Source of the DNA: Fen-999 sp964469455
GTDB taxonomy: Bacteria > Pseudomonadota > Gammaproteobacteria > Burkholderiales > Rhodocyclaceae
DNA: 17,292 nt
Direction of reading: 5' to 3'
Assembly (NCBI GenBank): GCA_964469455.1
Contig: CAYXZX010000042.1
Coordinates: 1 to 17,292 of the forward strand
The notes beneath the pieces are model-generated. The model was not told the DNA's origin and did no database searches. It worked only from the letters and a program-made list of their open reading frames with translations. The position numbers and the translations under genes are program-made. Positions 1 to 7,445 of this stretch are shown piece by piece; within the stretch, counting starts at the first letter, position 1; each line of letters opens with the position of its first letter.

Positions 1-52
1 TCGTCCCCACATTCACATGCGGCTTCGTACGCTCAAACTTGCCTTTTGCCAT
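1..52 (-). CDS. tuf: Elongation factor Tu, N-terminus (partial)
   Basis: The first 17 codons read on the minus strand from the ATG at 52 give MAKGKFERTKPHVNVGT, the standard bacterial EF-Tu amino terminus just before the GTP-binding P-loop. EF-Tu delivers aminoacyl-tRNA to the ribosome. The rest of the gene lies outside the window. It follows three tRNA genes on the same strand, as in the E. coli tRNA-tufB operon, so it is probably co-transcribed with them from the promoter near 408-436. I see no strong Shine-Dalgarno sequence just before the ATG. Identity is near certain despite the short stretch. Confidence 0.95.
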   Translation of the reverse strand, partial: MAKGKFERTKPHVNVGT

Positions 53-92
53 GATCAATACCCCAATCAAAAAAATCCGGTACCCAAAAACA

Positions 93-167
<75 letters not shown>

Positions 168-178
168 AAAACTGCTAC

Positions 179-252
179 TGGAGCGGGTGAAGGGAATCGA
201 ACCCTCGTCTTAAGCTTGGAAGGCTTCAGCTCTACCATTGAGCTACACCCGC
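179..252 (-). tRNA. tRNA-Gly (TCC anticodon)
   Basis: The minus strand gives a 74-nt tRNA with encoded CCA (179-181). The acceptor stem is GCGGGTG paired with CACCCGC. The anticodon loop CTTCCAA between AAGC and GCTT gives TCC (glycine). The T-arm contains GGTTCGATTCC. It is 11 nt upstream of tRNA-Thr and part of the same tRNA-tuf transcription unit. Confidence 0.97.
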
Positions 253-309
253 TCAACCCGGCAACAGCAAACTTATTCCGTTAAAGTTAAAACCAAATAA
301 AATCAAAGC

Positions 310-394
<85 letters not shown>

Positions 395-407
395 AGCGAA
401 ACAGTGG

Positions 408-436
408 ATTATCGTCTGGTACCGAAGCCCTGTCAA
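408..436 (-). promoter_or_regulatory. Sigma-70 promoter of the tRNA-tuf operon
   Basis: On the minus strand a perfect -35 TTGACA (431-436) is followed after exactly 17 nt by GATAAT (408-413), one mismatch from the -10 consensus. Transcription would start near 401, only a few bases before tRNA-Tyr (5' end at 394), as expected for a strong stable-RNA promoter. Seen directly; activity is inferred. Confidence 0.85.
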
Positions 437-545
437 TGCTCTCTCAACATCCGCTGCAAAAGGCACTGCGTAGTTCGGGCCTTACCCAAGCGGGAAGGCT
501 TCTTGACTGTCGACTGCCCGGAAAACCAGCTTAGAAACATTACTC

Positions 546-1349
546 ATGACCCCTCTGCGGACCGCCGTCCTTGCACAGGCGCTCGGCGCCCTAATAGCCC
601 TTGGCCTGATGGCCCTTGTCTTTCTTCGGGGTGCATTTCCCCCCCCCCTCGCTGTAGCAAGCGCTCAAGGGGTCTGTGCGGCTGTTGTCAGTTATAGGCT
701 CGAGGCACCTCCGTGGTGGCTGCCCATACACCTTGCCTTTATGCCGCTGGCGATTGCGTTAAACGACCTGGATATCCCATCATCCGCTTATCTCATTGTT
801 TTTACTATTCTATTACTTGTTTTCTGGCGCACGGACCGAAGTCGGGTTCCCTTGTACCTCAGTAACGCCGCGACCGCCAGAGCAGTCGCCTCGCTCCTGC
901 CAGTCGCTGGTTGCCGAGTCGTCGACCTCGGCTGCGGCAATGGCCGTCTGCTCAAGAGACTCGCTGAATTGCGTCCGGACTGCCGGTTTCTGGGTGTAGA
1001 ACATGCGCCGTTGCCTTGGCTCTGGGCAAGATTGATCAATCTCGGCCAAGACAACTGCGAGATCAGGTTCGGGGATTTCTGGTCTCAGGACCTCGCCGCA
1101 TTCGATGTCGTATATGCTTTTCTGTCACCCGTCCGAATGCGTGATCTTTGGAAAAAAACTTGCTCGGAAATGGGCTCGAACTCGCTTCTGATCAGTAACA
1201 GTTTCGAGGTGCCGGGAGTGGCGGCCAAACCGATCGTCACCGTCGACGACCGCAGGGGAACACGCTTGTACTGCTATCGACCGCTGACTGAAAAGGCAGC
1301 CAATCCGCCTTATTCTCATGCCATCGAGGTCGGCTGGCTTAACCGATAA
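546..1349 (+). CDS. Membrane-anchored class I SAM-dependent methyltransferase
   Basis: This 267-aa protein has two parts. Residues 1-95 are strongly hydrophobic, with likely membrane segments near 8-28, 33-50, 57-72 and 80-94. The rest is a Rossmann methyltransferase: motif I VVDLGCGNGRL at 125-135 (the glycine-rich SAM loop), acidic Glu152 at the end of strand 2, GDFWS at 176-180, and DVVYAFLSP at 187-195 as the motif IV region. The catalytic domain probably sits on the cytoplasmic face. The substrate cannot be told from sequence. The start has only a weak ribosome site (AGAAAC). A run of ten C (639-648) lies at codons 31-35, so one-base slippage would truncate the protein. It is followed 52 nt later by the ParA-like gene on the same strand, suggesting co-transcription. 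The fold is clear; the role is unknown. Confidence 0.85.
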   Translation: MTPLRTAVLAQALGALIALGLMALVFLRGAFPPPLAVASAQGVCAAVVSYRLEAPPWWLPIHLAFMPLAIALNDLDIPSSAYLIVFTILLLVFWRTDRSRVPLYLSNAATARAVASLLPVAGCRVVDLGCGNGRLLKRLAELRPDCRFLGVEHAPLPWLWARLINLGQDNCEIRFGDFWSQDLAAFDVVYAFLSPVRMRDLWKKTCSEMGSNSLLISNSFEVPGVAAKPIVTVDDRRGTRLYCYRPLTEKAANPPYSHAIEVGWLNR

Positions 1350-1401
1350 TCCGGGCCTGACGCAGTGCCACGCCGACGCGCTGGTGCGGGCTGGAGAGAT
1401 C

Positions 1402-2076
1402 ATGGCTGATATTGTTTGCGTTATCGGTAATAAGGGCGGAACCGGCAAAACCACGTTGTCTCACATGCTTTGTCAAGGCATGGGGCTACTGGGTCAGCGC
1501 GCGGTTTGCGTGCTCACCGATACCCACCGCGAACCATTGTCGCCATCCGGGCGCCGTTATCTGGTCGCCGATGCCCGGTCTCGCGAGGCGCTCGCCAAAG
1601 TGGTCGACAAGATTCGTTCGTTGAACGCCTGGATGGGGGTCATCGACGGTGGCGGCAACCGCACGGAGATGGACCAGAAGTTGTATGGGTTGGCCGATCT
1701 GGTGCTGCTGCCTTTCCGCGACTCCCACGAAGATATCCGGACAGTCATTCGCGATCTCGAGATGTTCCCAAGAGCCTATGCCATTCCAGCCCAATGGCCC
1801 ACGAATGCGTGGGCGCGTGAATCCGCCGAACGGACGGTCGCGGAAATGCTCGCGCCGTATCTAGACCGGATTCTCGATCCCGTGCATTCGCTTGCATCAA
1901 CCAAGCTCTTGCTGCAACGGCAGCCCCCCCCGTCCCTGCCGACGCCGTTGGCCAACGCCTGCCGCTTCTCTGCCCGGCAGATCCTTGACCTTCTGCAGGT
2001 ATCAGTGGAAAACCTGCCACTGGACCAGGCTTGGTCCCGGCCGCAACCGCCTGCGCTCTCGGCCAGCATTGGTTGA
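1402..2076 (+). CDS. ParA/MinD-like P-loop ATPase (orphan)
   Basis: This 224-aa protein has the deviant Walker A box KGGTGKTT at residues 11-18, with both the signature Lys11 and Lys16 that mark the ParA/MinD/SIMIBI class. Asp82 in VIDGGG fills the Walker B position, and VLLPFRDS (101-108) matches the conserved strand of ParA proteins. I chose ATG 1402 because GGAGAG lies just upstream and the protein then starts directly at the first strand (MADIVCVIGN); an in-frame ATG at 1318 would overlap the methyltransferase end. No ParB and no obvious parS accompany it, so chromosome or plasmid segregation is unlikely. ParA-like orphans often position protein complexes. Its neighbours are a membrane methyltransferase and a sensor kinase; a PHA-granule protein gene is 2.8 kb away. 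The C-terminal part (about 200-224) is Pro/Gln-rich and poorly conserved-looking. A C8 tract lies at 1924-1931. Confidence 0.85.
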   Translation: MADIVCVIGNKGGTGKTTLSHMLCQGMGLLGQRAVCVLTDTHREPLSPSGRRYLVADARSREALAKVVDKIRSLNAWMGVIDGGGNRTEMDQKLYGLADLVLLPFRDSHEDIRTVIRDLEMFPRAYAIPAQWPTNAWARESAERTVAEMLAPYLDRILDPVHSLASTKLLLQRQPPPSLPTPLANACRFSARQILDLLQVSVENLPLDQAWSRPQPPALSASIG

Positions 2077-2169
2077 AAAATAGCCGCTGCAGGCGCGTCG
2101 GCATGTCAGCCTCCCAGGCTCGCCAACCACAAGACTCTTGATGCCGCTCTGGCATACGGTAAGAATTGG

Positions 2170-4104
2170 GTGGTCATGAATGCGAAGCCTTGGGGCATCA
2201 GGCGGCGTGTCGTTTTTCTTGCGCTGACACCGGTCGCTGTCATTGCCATTGCTCTTACCGGCTACTTTCTCTTCGTTCGTTACGGCGACGTCGAGGCGGC
2301 ACTAAGGAGCCGTGGCGAATCCATTGTTCGGCAACTCGGGCCGGCGGCTGAATATGGAGCATTCTCAGGGAATCGGGGTGAACTGCTCCGTCTCGCACAG
2401 TCGGCTGCACGCGAGCCGGACGTTGTAGCCGTCACTATCCTAGACGCAGCGTACCTGCCACTGGCAATGGCTGGCCATCCCACCCAATCCGTCGACATGG
2501 CGAGAATCCCGGTCGACGCCGGAGCCTCCTCTCGTGGAAGCGCTACCGAAATCTTTCACGCCACAATCAGAAAGCCGGAACTTCCGTTCGACGATCCCTT
2601 TCAGAGCAGCGAGATTGTGCCTTCTGCCCCCGGCCAGCCCCTAGGCCACGTCGTGGTCGAACTCTCGCGCGAGCCCCTCGACGCTCGCAAACGGGAAATC
2701 CTGCTGGTCACTCTGCTGGTGACCATGACAATTTTGACGTTGTCCCTCTTGCTGGCCTATCGGTTGGGCAGTGACATCACGGAACCGGTTGTGGCACTCG
2801 AGACTGCCGTGGCAAACGTACGAGCGGGTCATCGGAACGTCCGCTTGCTGCCTCATCCGTCGCGAACGCTTGTTTCGCTGGAAGAAGGCTTCAACGAAAT
2901 GGCCGCCTCGCTCGACGCGGCGCACCAACGCTCCGCCAGCGCGCTAGCGCACAGCGAGGAGGAACTTGCACGGCAACTGGAAATCGCCCAGGCGAAAAAG
3001 GACGAGGCGGAGCGTGCCAGCGCGGGCAAGTCCCGCTTTCTTGCCTCGGCCAGTCATGACTTGCGCCAACCGCTGCATGCACTGACGCTCTTCGCCACGG
3101 AGCTTTCGGCATCCACGAACAAGAGCAATCGACGCTTGGCCAGTCAGATCGGCACCGCCGCCGGCGCCATGAGCGAGTTGCTTGACGCGCTGCTCGAGGC
3201 GTCGCGCCTGGATCTTGGCGCCATCTCACCACATCGCCAAGCGATCGCCCTGGGGCCACTGCTGGAAACCGCCGCCGAAGCACACAGGCAAACGGCCAGC
3301 ATAAAAGGGCTTCGCCTAATCTGTCGCCGGACCAATGTCTGGGTAGACACCGACCCGCACCTGCTCCGCCGCATGCTTGGCAATCTCATTGCCAATGCCG
3401 TCCGCTACACCCGGCAGGGCCGCATCCTGATCGCCGCCAGGAATCGCGGCACCACTGTTCGCATCGAGGTTTGGGATACCGGCATCGGCATCGAAAACGA
3501 TCACCTGCCGCATCTTTTTCATGAGTTTTATCAGGTCGATAACCCAGAGCGCAATGCCGCAAAGGGATTGGGCTTGGGCCTGGCCATCGTAGCCCGCTTG
3601 GGTGAACTTCTTGATCACCGCATTGACGTCTCGTCCAAGCCCGGTCGAGGATCCGTGTTCTGGATCACGGTACCAAGAGTGGCGTCGCCGCCGGCTCTCA
3701 ATCCGCCCCTGGTCCCGCCCATGCCCAGAATTGCCATACGCATGGCCAACCCGACCCAATGCCAGGGAATCGGATGGCTGCTGCAAGGTTGGGGCTACGA
3801 GACGCAATGCGCCTGCGCGGATGATGAATTACCGCCGCTGTTGGCCTCGCGTCCCGCCGTGTTGATATGCGACATCGTCAGCCTCGACGAGATCAAGGCC
3901 AGGCTCATTGGACTGGCGCAGCCTCCGCTGCTGGTCCTCGTCGGCGGTGACGAGACGGATCCCGTTGCCGAGGTACCCATTGCAGGTCGGCTGACCATGC
4001 CGCCGCGGCCGGCCCGCCTGCGCACATTGCTTCACCATCTCCTTCATGAACAATCCGATGAAGCTCCAGCCGGCCCCGAAACCCGGGGAGCCCCTGCAGG
4101 CTAG
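2170..4104 (+). CDS. Membrane hybrid-type sensor histidine kinase with degenerate receiver
   Basis: This protein of about 644 aa has a membrane segment at 13-36, a periplasmic sensor region at 37-175, and a second membrane segment at 177-199. A HAMP-like linker (200-255) and coiled coil (255-285) lead to the kinase core. The H-box is ASHDLRQPLHAL with phospho-acceptor His296, the N-box NLIANAVRYT (405-414), G1 DTGIGI (436-441), the F-box FHEFYQ and G2 GLGLGLAI (466-473), so the kinase looks active. Residues 519-625 look like a receiver: ICDIV with Asp568 is retained, but the N-terminal acidic pair is gone (IAIRMANP) and the conserved Lys is Met610 in LTMPPRP. The start is uncertain: GTG 2170 or ATG 2176, neither with a good ribosome site. 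A LuxR-type regulator converges on it and shares the CTAG at the stops, so the two are the likely cognate pair. Confidence 0.9.
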   Translation: MVMNAKPWGIRRRVVFLALTPVAVIAIALTGYFLFVRYGDVEAALRSRGESIVRQLGPAAEYGAFSGNRGELLRLAQSAAREPDVVAVTILDAAYLPLAMAGHPTQSVDMARIPVDAGASSRGSATEIFHATIRKPELPFDDPFQSSEIVPSAPGQPLGHVVVELSREPLDARKREILLVTLLVTMTILTLSLLLAYRLGSDITEPVVALETAVANVRAGHRNVRLLPHPSRTLVSLEEGFNEMAASLDAAHQRSASALAHSEEELARQLEIAQAKKDEAERASAGKSRFLASASHDLRQPLHALTLFATELSASTNKSNRRLASQIGTAAGAMSELLDALLEASRLDLGAISPHRQAIALGPLLETAAEAHRQTASIKGLRLICRRTNVWVDTDPHLLRRMLGNLIANAVRYTRQGRILIAARNRGTTVRIEVWDTGIGIENDHLPHLFHEFYQVDNPERNAAKGLGLGLAIVARLGELLDHRIDVSSKPGRGSVFWITVPRVASPPALNPPLVPPMPRIAIRMANPTQCQGIGWLLQGWGYETQCACADDELPPLLASRPAVLICDIVSLDEIKARLIGLAQPPLLVLVGGDETDPVAEVPIAGRLTMPPRPARLRTLLHHLLHEQSDEAPAGPETRGAPAG

Positions 4105-4736
4105 ACCTTTTGGCGATGTTTCTTCGCCAGCAACAGCGCCTGCGATCGGTTGGTCACCTTCATTGCCTTGAAGATCGCCGACACGTGTATCTTGACCGTA
4201 CCCTCGGTGACATCGAGCATCTCGGCAATCTGGCGATTGGTTTTTCCCTGAGTCAGCAACTCCAGGACCCGCGACTGCCCTGCCGTGAGGCCGTAACGCT
4301 CCACCACCGTCTTGCCCCGCGCCTGTTCGCGTTCGACGAGTTCGCGCAACCGGGGCGGAACGTAAATCCCGCCCGCCAGCACTTCGCGCAGCGCTGATAG
4401 CATGTTCTCCGTCGAACTGGACTTCGGGATGAAACCCGAAGCCCCCTGCCGAAGCGCCCGATTGATGGTGTCGACGTCGTCGAGCGCGGACAATATCACC
4501 ACCGGAATGGCGGGAAAGCGCCGGCGCATCACACCGAGCAGTGCCATGCCGCTGGTACCCGGCAGCATCAGGTCGAGCAACACCATGTCCAGGTCATCGT
4601 CAGCCGCCAGCAGTTCCAGCGCAGCGTCGGCATCCGCGGCGCCCAAGGTCGTCACGCCGGACTCGATCCCCCTCAACGCCTTGAGCAGGCCTTCGCGCAC
4701 CATTGCATGATCTTCGACGACCAGAAGCTTCAGCAT
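4101..4736 (-). CDS. NarL/LuxR-family response regulator
   Basis: This 211-aa transcription regulator has an intact receiver: acidic pair Glu8-Asp9, phospho-acceptor Asp55 (VLLDLMLPG), Ser83 and Lys105 (FIPKSSS). The LuxR-type helix-turn-helix spans about 148-205 (LTAGQSRVLELL, then TNRQIAEMLDVTEGTVKIHV). ATG 4736 is preferred over upstream in-frame codons because the protein then begins at receiver strand 1 (MLKLLVVEDH) and AAAGGGA lies just upstream. It is encoded tail-to-tail with the hybrid kinase and is its probable partner. Because the kinase receiver is degenerate, the phosphate probably passes directly from the kinase His to Asp55. The target genes are unknown; the divergent phaM promoter, about 130 bp away, is the nearest candidate. 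Confidence 0.92.
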   Translation of the reverse strand: MLKLLVVEDHAMVREGLLKALRGIESGVTTLGAADADAALELLAADDDLDMVLLDLMLPGTSGMALLGVMRRRFPAIPVVILSALDDVDTINRALRQGASGFIPKSSSTENMLSALREVLAGGIYVPPRLRELVEREQARGKTVVERYGLTAGQSRVLELLTQGKTNRQIAEMLDVTEGTVKIHVSAIFKAMKVTNRSQALLLAKKHRQKV

Positions 4737-4864
4737 GACCAGTCCCTTTCTCGCCCGCTTCCATGACATATGGCAGTCTAGCGCGAATAGGCGACGACAT
4801 CCTAGAGGTGCACTTCGTCTTGGGTCGGTGCCATAATGAAACAAATTTTCCGAAAGGAGCCATC

Positions 4865-5281
4865 ATGTCTACCGCGCCGCTTGGCCAGGACCCGCTTGAG
4901 ATGTTGAAGGGCTTCTGGGGCAACATGGGCTTCCCTCTCCCCGGCATGGTCACCCCGACAGTCGACACCGACGAACTGGGTAAGCGCATCGCCGACCTGA
5001 AGGCGGTTGAGGGCTGGCTGAAAACCAACCTGTCGATGCTGCAAATGACGATTCAAGGTCTGGAAATGCAACGCGCCACGCTGGCCACGCTCACCAGCAT
5101 GGCCCAGGCGGCCAGCAGCCCGGAGAGCGAGGGCAATTCCAATCCTTTCGCCAATCCGTCGATGTGGCCCTGGAACTTCATGCAGACCGCCGTGTCGCCC
5201 CAGCCTGCGGCGAAGGTGACGGAATCGTCGGCCGCGGATCAGCCGCCCCGATCATCGGCGAAACGCAAGCCAAAGGGGTAG
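4865..5281 (+). CDS. phaM: PhaM-type PHA granule regulatory protein
   Basis: This 138-aa protein matches the PhaM family as I know it. It has an N-terminal FWGNMGFPLPGM segment (17-28), then PTVDTDELGKRIADLKAVE (31-49) and a helical WLKTNLSMLQMTIQGLEMQR block (51-70), followed by a variable linker and a basic tail SAKRKPKG. In Ralstonia eutropha, PhaM activates PHA synthase PhaC and ties PHA granules to the nucleoid through its lysine-rich tail; this copy has a short version of that tail. ATG 4865 is preceded by AAAGGAGCC, a strong ribosome site. CATAAT at 4832-4837 could be a -10 box but has no convincing -35. The gene is divergent from the response regulator. Its last 30 bp overlap the end of the convergent AEC permease gene. 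No phaC, phaB or phasin gene is visible in the window. Confidence 0.85.
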   Translation: MSTAPLGQDPLEMLKGFWGNMGFPLPGMVTPTVDTDELGKRIADLKAVEGWLKTNLSMLQMTIQGLEMQRATLATLTSMAQAASSPESEGNSNPFANPSMWPWNFMQTAVSPQPAAKVTESSAADQPPRSSAKRKPKG

Positions 5282-6148
5282 CGTCACCATGGCCGCCAGC
5301 GTGCCCGCGGAAATCAGCCATGCCACGCTGCCGCCGTCGCCGCCCATGCGCCGCGCGAGAATGAAGGCGGAACTGGCGGTCGGCAGCGCCGCAAAGATCA
5401 GCGCAATGTCGTAATACATCGCGTCCAGGTTCAACCAACGGCCGAGCCCGACGGCAACCAGTGGCAAGAGCAGCAGTTTGACCGACAGAAACCACGTCGC
5501 CGAACCATAGCCGCCACCGGGAAGATGGTCGAGCCTGAGCGCCGCACCGACCGCCAGCAGGCCAAGCGTGATGGCGGCGTCGGCAAGCCGGCCCAGGAGC
5601 TGGGCGGCCGGCAGCGGCAGAACCAGTCCCGACAGGTTCCACAGCAATCCCGCCAGTGTGCTAATGACGAGCGGGTTCTTCCCGAGTTCGCTCCAGAGGC
5701 TGGCGCCACCGTGCCGTGCCAGCATGCCGACCGCCGCGATATTGGCCGGCGGCACCATCGCGCCAGTCAGCAACCCCATGGCGGCGAGTCCGGGCGCGCC
5801 GTGCAGCTTCGCCGCCACGGCGAGGCCAATGTACGTGTTGAAGCGAAACGCACACTGGAACTGCGATGCGAACGAAACGGGCGACATGGCGAACAGCCAG
5901 CGCGCCATGCCGCCCAGCGCCATGCCCGCCAGCATGATCAGCAGCCCGGTGAAAAGCAGCGGCGCGGCGGTCGCCCAGTCCAGGTTGGCTCGGGCAAGGG
6001 CATTGAACAACAACGCCGGGAAGAAGACAAAATAGACCAGCTTCTCCATCCCGTTCCAGAAATGGTCGCCGAGATGGAGGCCGCGCCGCAAGGCGTAGCC
6101 AAGCAGGATCAGCAGGAAGTCCGGCAGGAGCGCGAGCGTGGTGGCCAC
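5252..6148 (-). CDS. AEC-family (auxin efflux carrier-like) permease
   Basis: This 298-aa, very hydrophobic protein fits the usual AEC length of about 300 residues and ten membrane helices arranged as two repeats. Characteristic features are an N-terminal helix (LLPDFLLILLGYALRR), the FVFFPALLFNAL segment at about 41-52, the FRFNTYIGLA stretch at about 101-110, and a C-terminal LPTASSAFILARR motif. Bacterial members export or exchange small carboxylates such as malate or malonate; the substrate here is not readable. The start is GTG 6148, which keeps the first helix, but it lacks a clear ribosome site. ATATAA lies shortly upstream, so a short leader is possible. It is 64 nt downstream of the PaaK-like ligase on the same strand, separated by a copy of the 25-bp repeat, so read-through from the large operon is possible. 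Confidence 0.85.
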   Translation of the reverse strand: MATTLALLPDFLLILLGYALRRGLHLGDHFWNGMEKLVYFVFFPALLFNALARANLDWATAAPLLFTGLLIMLAGMALGGMARWLFAMSPVSFASQFQCAFRFNTYIGLAVAAKLHGAPGLAAMGLLTGAMVPPANIAAVGMLARHGGASLWSELGKNPLVISTLAGLLWNLSGLVLPLPAAQLLGRLADAAITLGLLAVGAALRLDHLPGGGYGSATWFLSVKLLLLPLVAVGLGRWLNLDAMYYDIALIFAALPTASSAFILARRMGGDGGSVAWLISAGTLAAMVTLPLWLAFRR

Positions 6149-6183
6149 GCCCGACTTATATCATGGGCAAGCTTCTGGCAGGC

Positions 6184-6208
6184 GGCGTGCCACCACGGCT
6201 GACTTTCG
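6184..6208. repeat. 25-bp intergenic repeat, copy A
   Basis: Plus-strand core GGCGTGCCACCA followed by CGGCTGACTTTCG. It differs from copy B at 2 of 25 positions. It lies 4 nt beyond the stop codon of the PaaK-like ligase (minus strand). The flanking TGGCA/TGCCA can form a short stem, but there is no clean left arm like that of copy B. Confidence 0.75.
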
Positions 6209-6212
6209 CGGT

Positions 6213-7445
6213 TCAGTCGTACTTGCGCGCGTCCTCGATCACCTTGCCATCGTTCGCCAGGCTTCCGGGCGTGACGAACCGTACCTCGCCGCGCAGCTTG
6301 GTGATGTCGCGAATACTCTCGGCGATGGCCCTGTCGAGCGCAACATCGCCGTCAGCCTCGCAATAGAGCGTCATGAGGTCGTTGCCGTCCGGATTGGTGA
6401 CCACCAGCCGCACCCGGGCAAGCCCGGAATGACGCTTGCGAACCGCCTCGACCTGCTCCGGATGGACGAACATCCCCTTCACCTTGGTGGTCTGGTCGGC
6501 GCGCCCCATCCAGCCCCGGATGCGCACGTTGGTCCGGCCGCAGGCGGAGGCGCCCGGGAGGGTCGCCGACAGATCGCCGGTGCCGAAGCGGATCAAGGGA
6601 TAATCAGGATTGAAGCTGGTGATCACGACTTCACCCACTTCGCCATCCGCCACCGGGTCACCGGTACCGGGCCGCACGATTTCGAGTACGAGTTCCTCAT
6701 CGAGCACCATGCCCTCGCGCGCCGGGGTTTCGTAGGCGATCATTCCCAGGTCGGCCGATGCGTAGGCCTGGAACACGTCGAGACCGCGCCCCGCGAAGAA
6801 CTGCCTCTGCGCCGGGAACAAGGCCTCGCCGGAAACCACCGCCGTGCGCAGCGAGGAGACGTCGGCCTTCAGTTCGTCGGCCTTCTCGAGGATGATTTTC
6901 AGGAAGCTCGGCGTGCCGACGTAGGCCGGCGGCCGGAATGTCTCGATCGCCTGCACCTGCATTTCCGTCTGGCCGACGCCAGCCGGAAACACCGGGCAGC
7001 CCAGGCGCCGCGCACCGCCATCGACCATGAAGCCGGCCGGCGTGAAGTGGTAGGAAAAGGTGTTATGGACGAGATCCCCGGCGCGGATGCCGGCCGCGTG
7101 CATGGCGCGTGCCCAGCGCCACCAGTCCTCGCCGCGACCCTCGGGATCCGCGATCGGCCCTGGCGAGGAAAAGACATGGGCCAGCCCGGCCAGTGGCGTG
7201 GCCGCCAGCCCGCCCAGCGGCGGACGCCGCTTCTGCAACTCGAGCAGCTGGTGCTTGCGCACCACGGGCAACGTCGCCAGGGCAGCACGCGAGTCGACCT
7301 TGCCCGCGTCGACATCGGCAAGCGTTTCCGCAAAGTACGCGCAGCGTGCCCGGGCATGCTCGACCTGCGCCGGCAAGCGCGCCATGAGTTGGCGCTCGCG
7401 CTCCGCGGGATCGCACACCTCCTCAAGACTGAAATGTTCGCTCAT
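6213..7445 (-). CDS. PaaK-like (phenylacetate-CoA ligase family) adenylating enzyme
   Basis: This 410-aa member of the PaaK branch of AMP-forming CoA ligases is slightly shorter than classical PaaK (about 430). Seen: YVGTPSFL (175-182), the aryl-binding/adenylation motif in the form YASADLG (228-234), RFGTGD with Asp291 for ribose binding, the hinge GRADQTTKVKG (314-324), and Lys401 near the C-terminus as the candidate catalytic lysine. The usual P-loop SSGTTGKP is replaced by SSPGPIADPEG (93-103), so nucleotide binding may differ or the enzyme may be specialised. The start ATG 7445 overlaps the livF stop as ATGA, indicating translational coupling; a GTG at 7454 is an alternative. As last gene of the ABC operon it probably converts the imported acid to its CoA thioester in the cytoplasm. 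Phenylacetate itself is not shown to be the substrate. Confidence 0.85.
   Translation of the reverse strand: MSEHFSLEEVCDPAERERQLMARLPAQVEHARARCAYFAETLADVDAGKVDSRAALATLPVVRKHQLLELQKRRPPLGGLAATPLAGLAHVFSSPGPIADPEGRGEDWWRWARAMHAAGIRAGDLVHNTFSYHFTPAGFMVDGGARRLGCPVFPAGVGQTEMQVQAIETFRPPAYVGTPSFLKIILEKADELKADVSSLRTAVVSGEALFPAQRQFFAGRGLDVFQAYASADLGMIAYETPAREGMVLDEELVLEIVRPGTGDPVADGEVGEVVITSFNPDYPLIRFGTGDLSATLPGASACGRTNVRIRGWMGRADQTTKVKGMFVHPEQVEAVRKRHSGLARVRLVVTNPDGNDLMTLYCEADGDVALDRAIAESIRDITKLRGEVRFVTPGSLANDGKVIEDARKYD

Noticed and set aside
53..92. A gene-free gap between tRNA-Thr and tuf as a possible regulatory RNA
   Set aside because: Only 40 nt, AT-rich, with no hairpin or conserved element that I can see; it looks like a normal processed leader of tuf.
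404..697. A 97-codon plus-strand frame over the tRNA-operon promoter and the methyltransferase start
   Set aside because: It overlaps a strong promoter and the real gene, and its sequence is Cys/Arg/Pro-rich without family features. It matters only as the frame entered if the C10 tract gains one base.
2141..2155. Small hairpin ATGCC-GCTCT-GGCAT before the kinase gene as a terminator
   Set aside because: The stem is only 5 bp and no T-run follows, so it is too weak to call.
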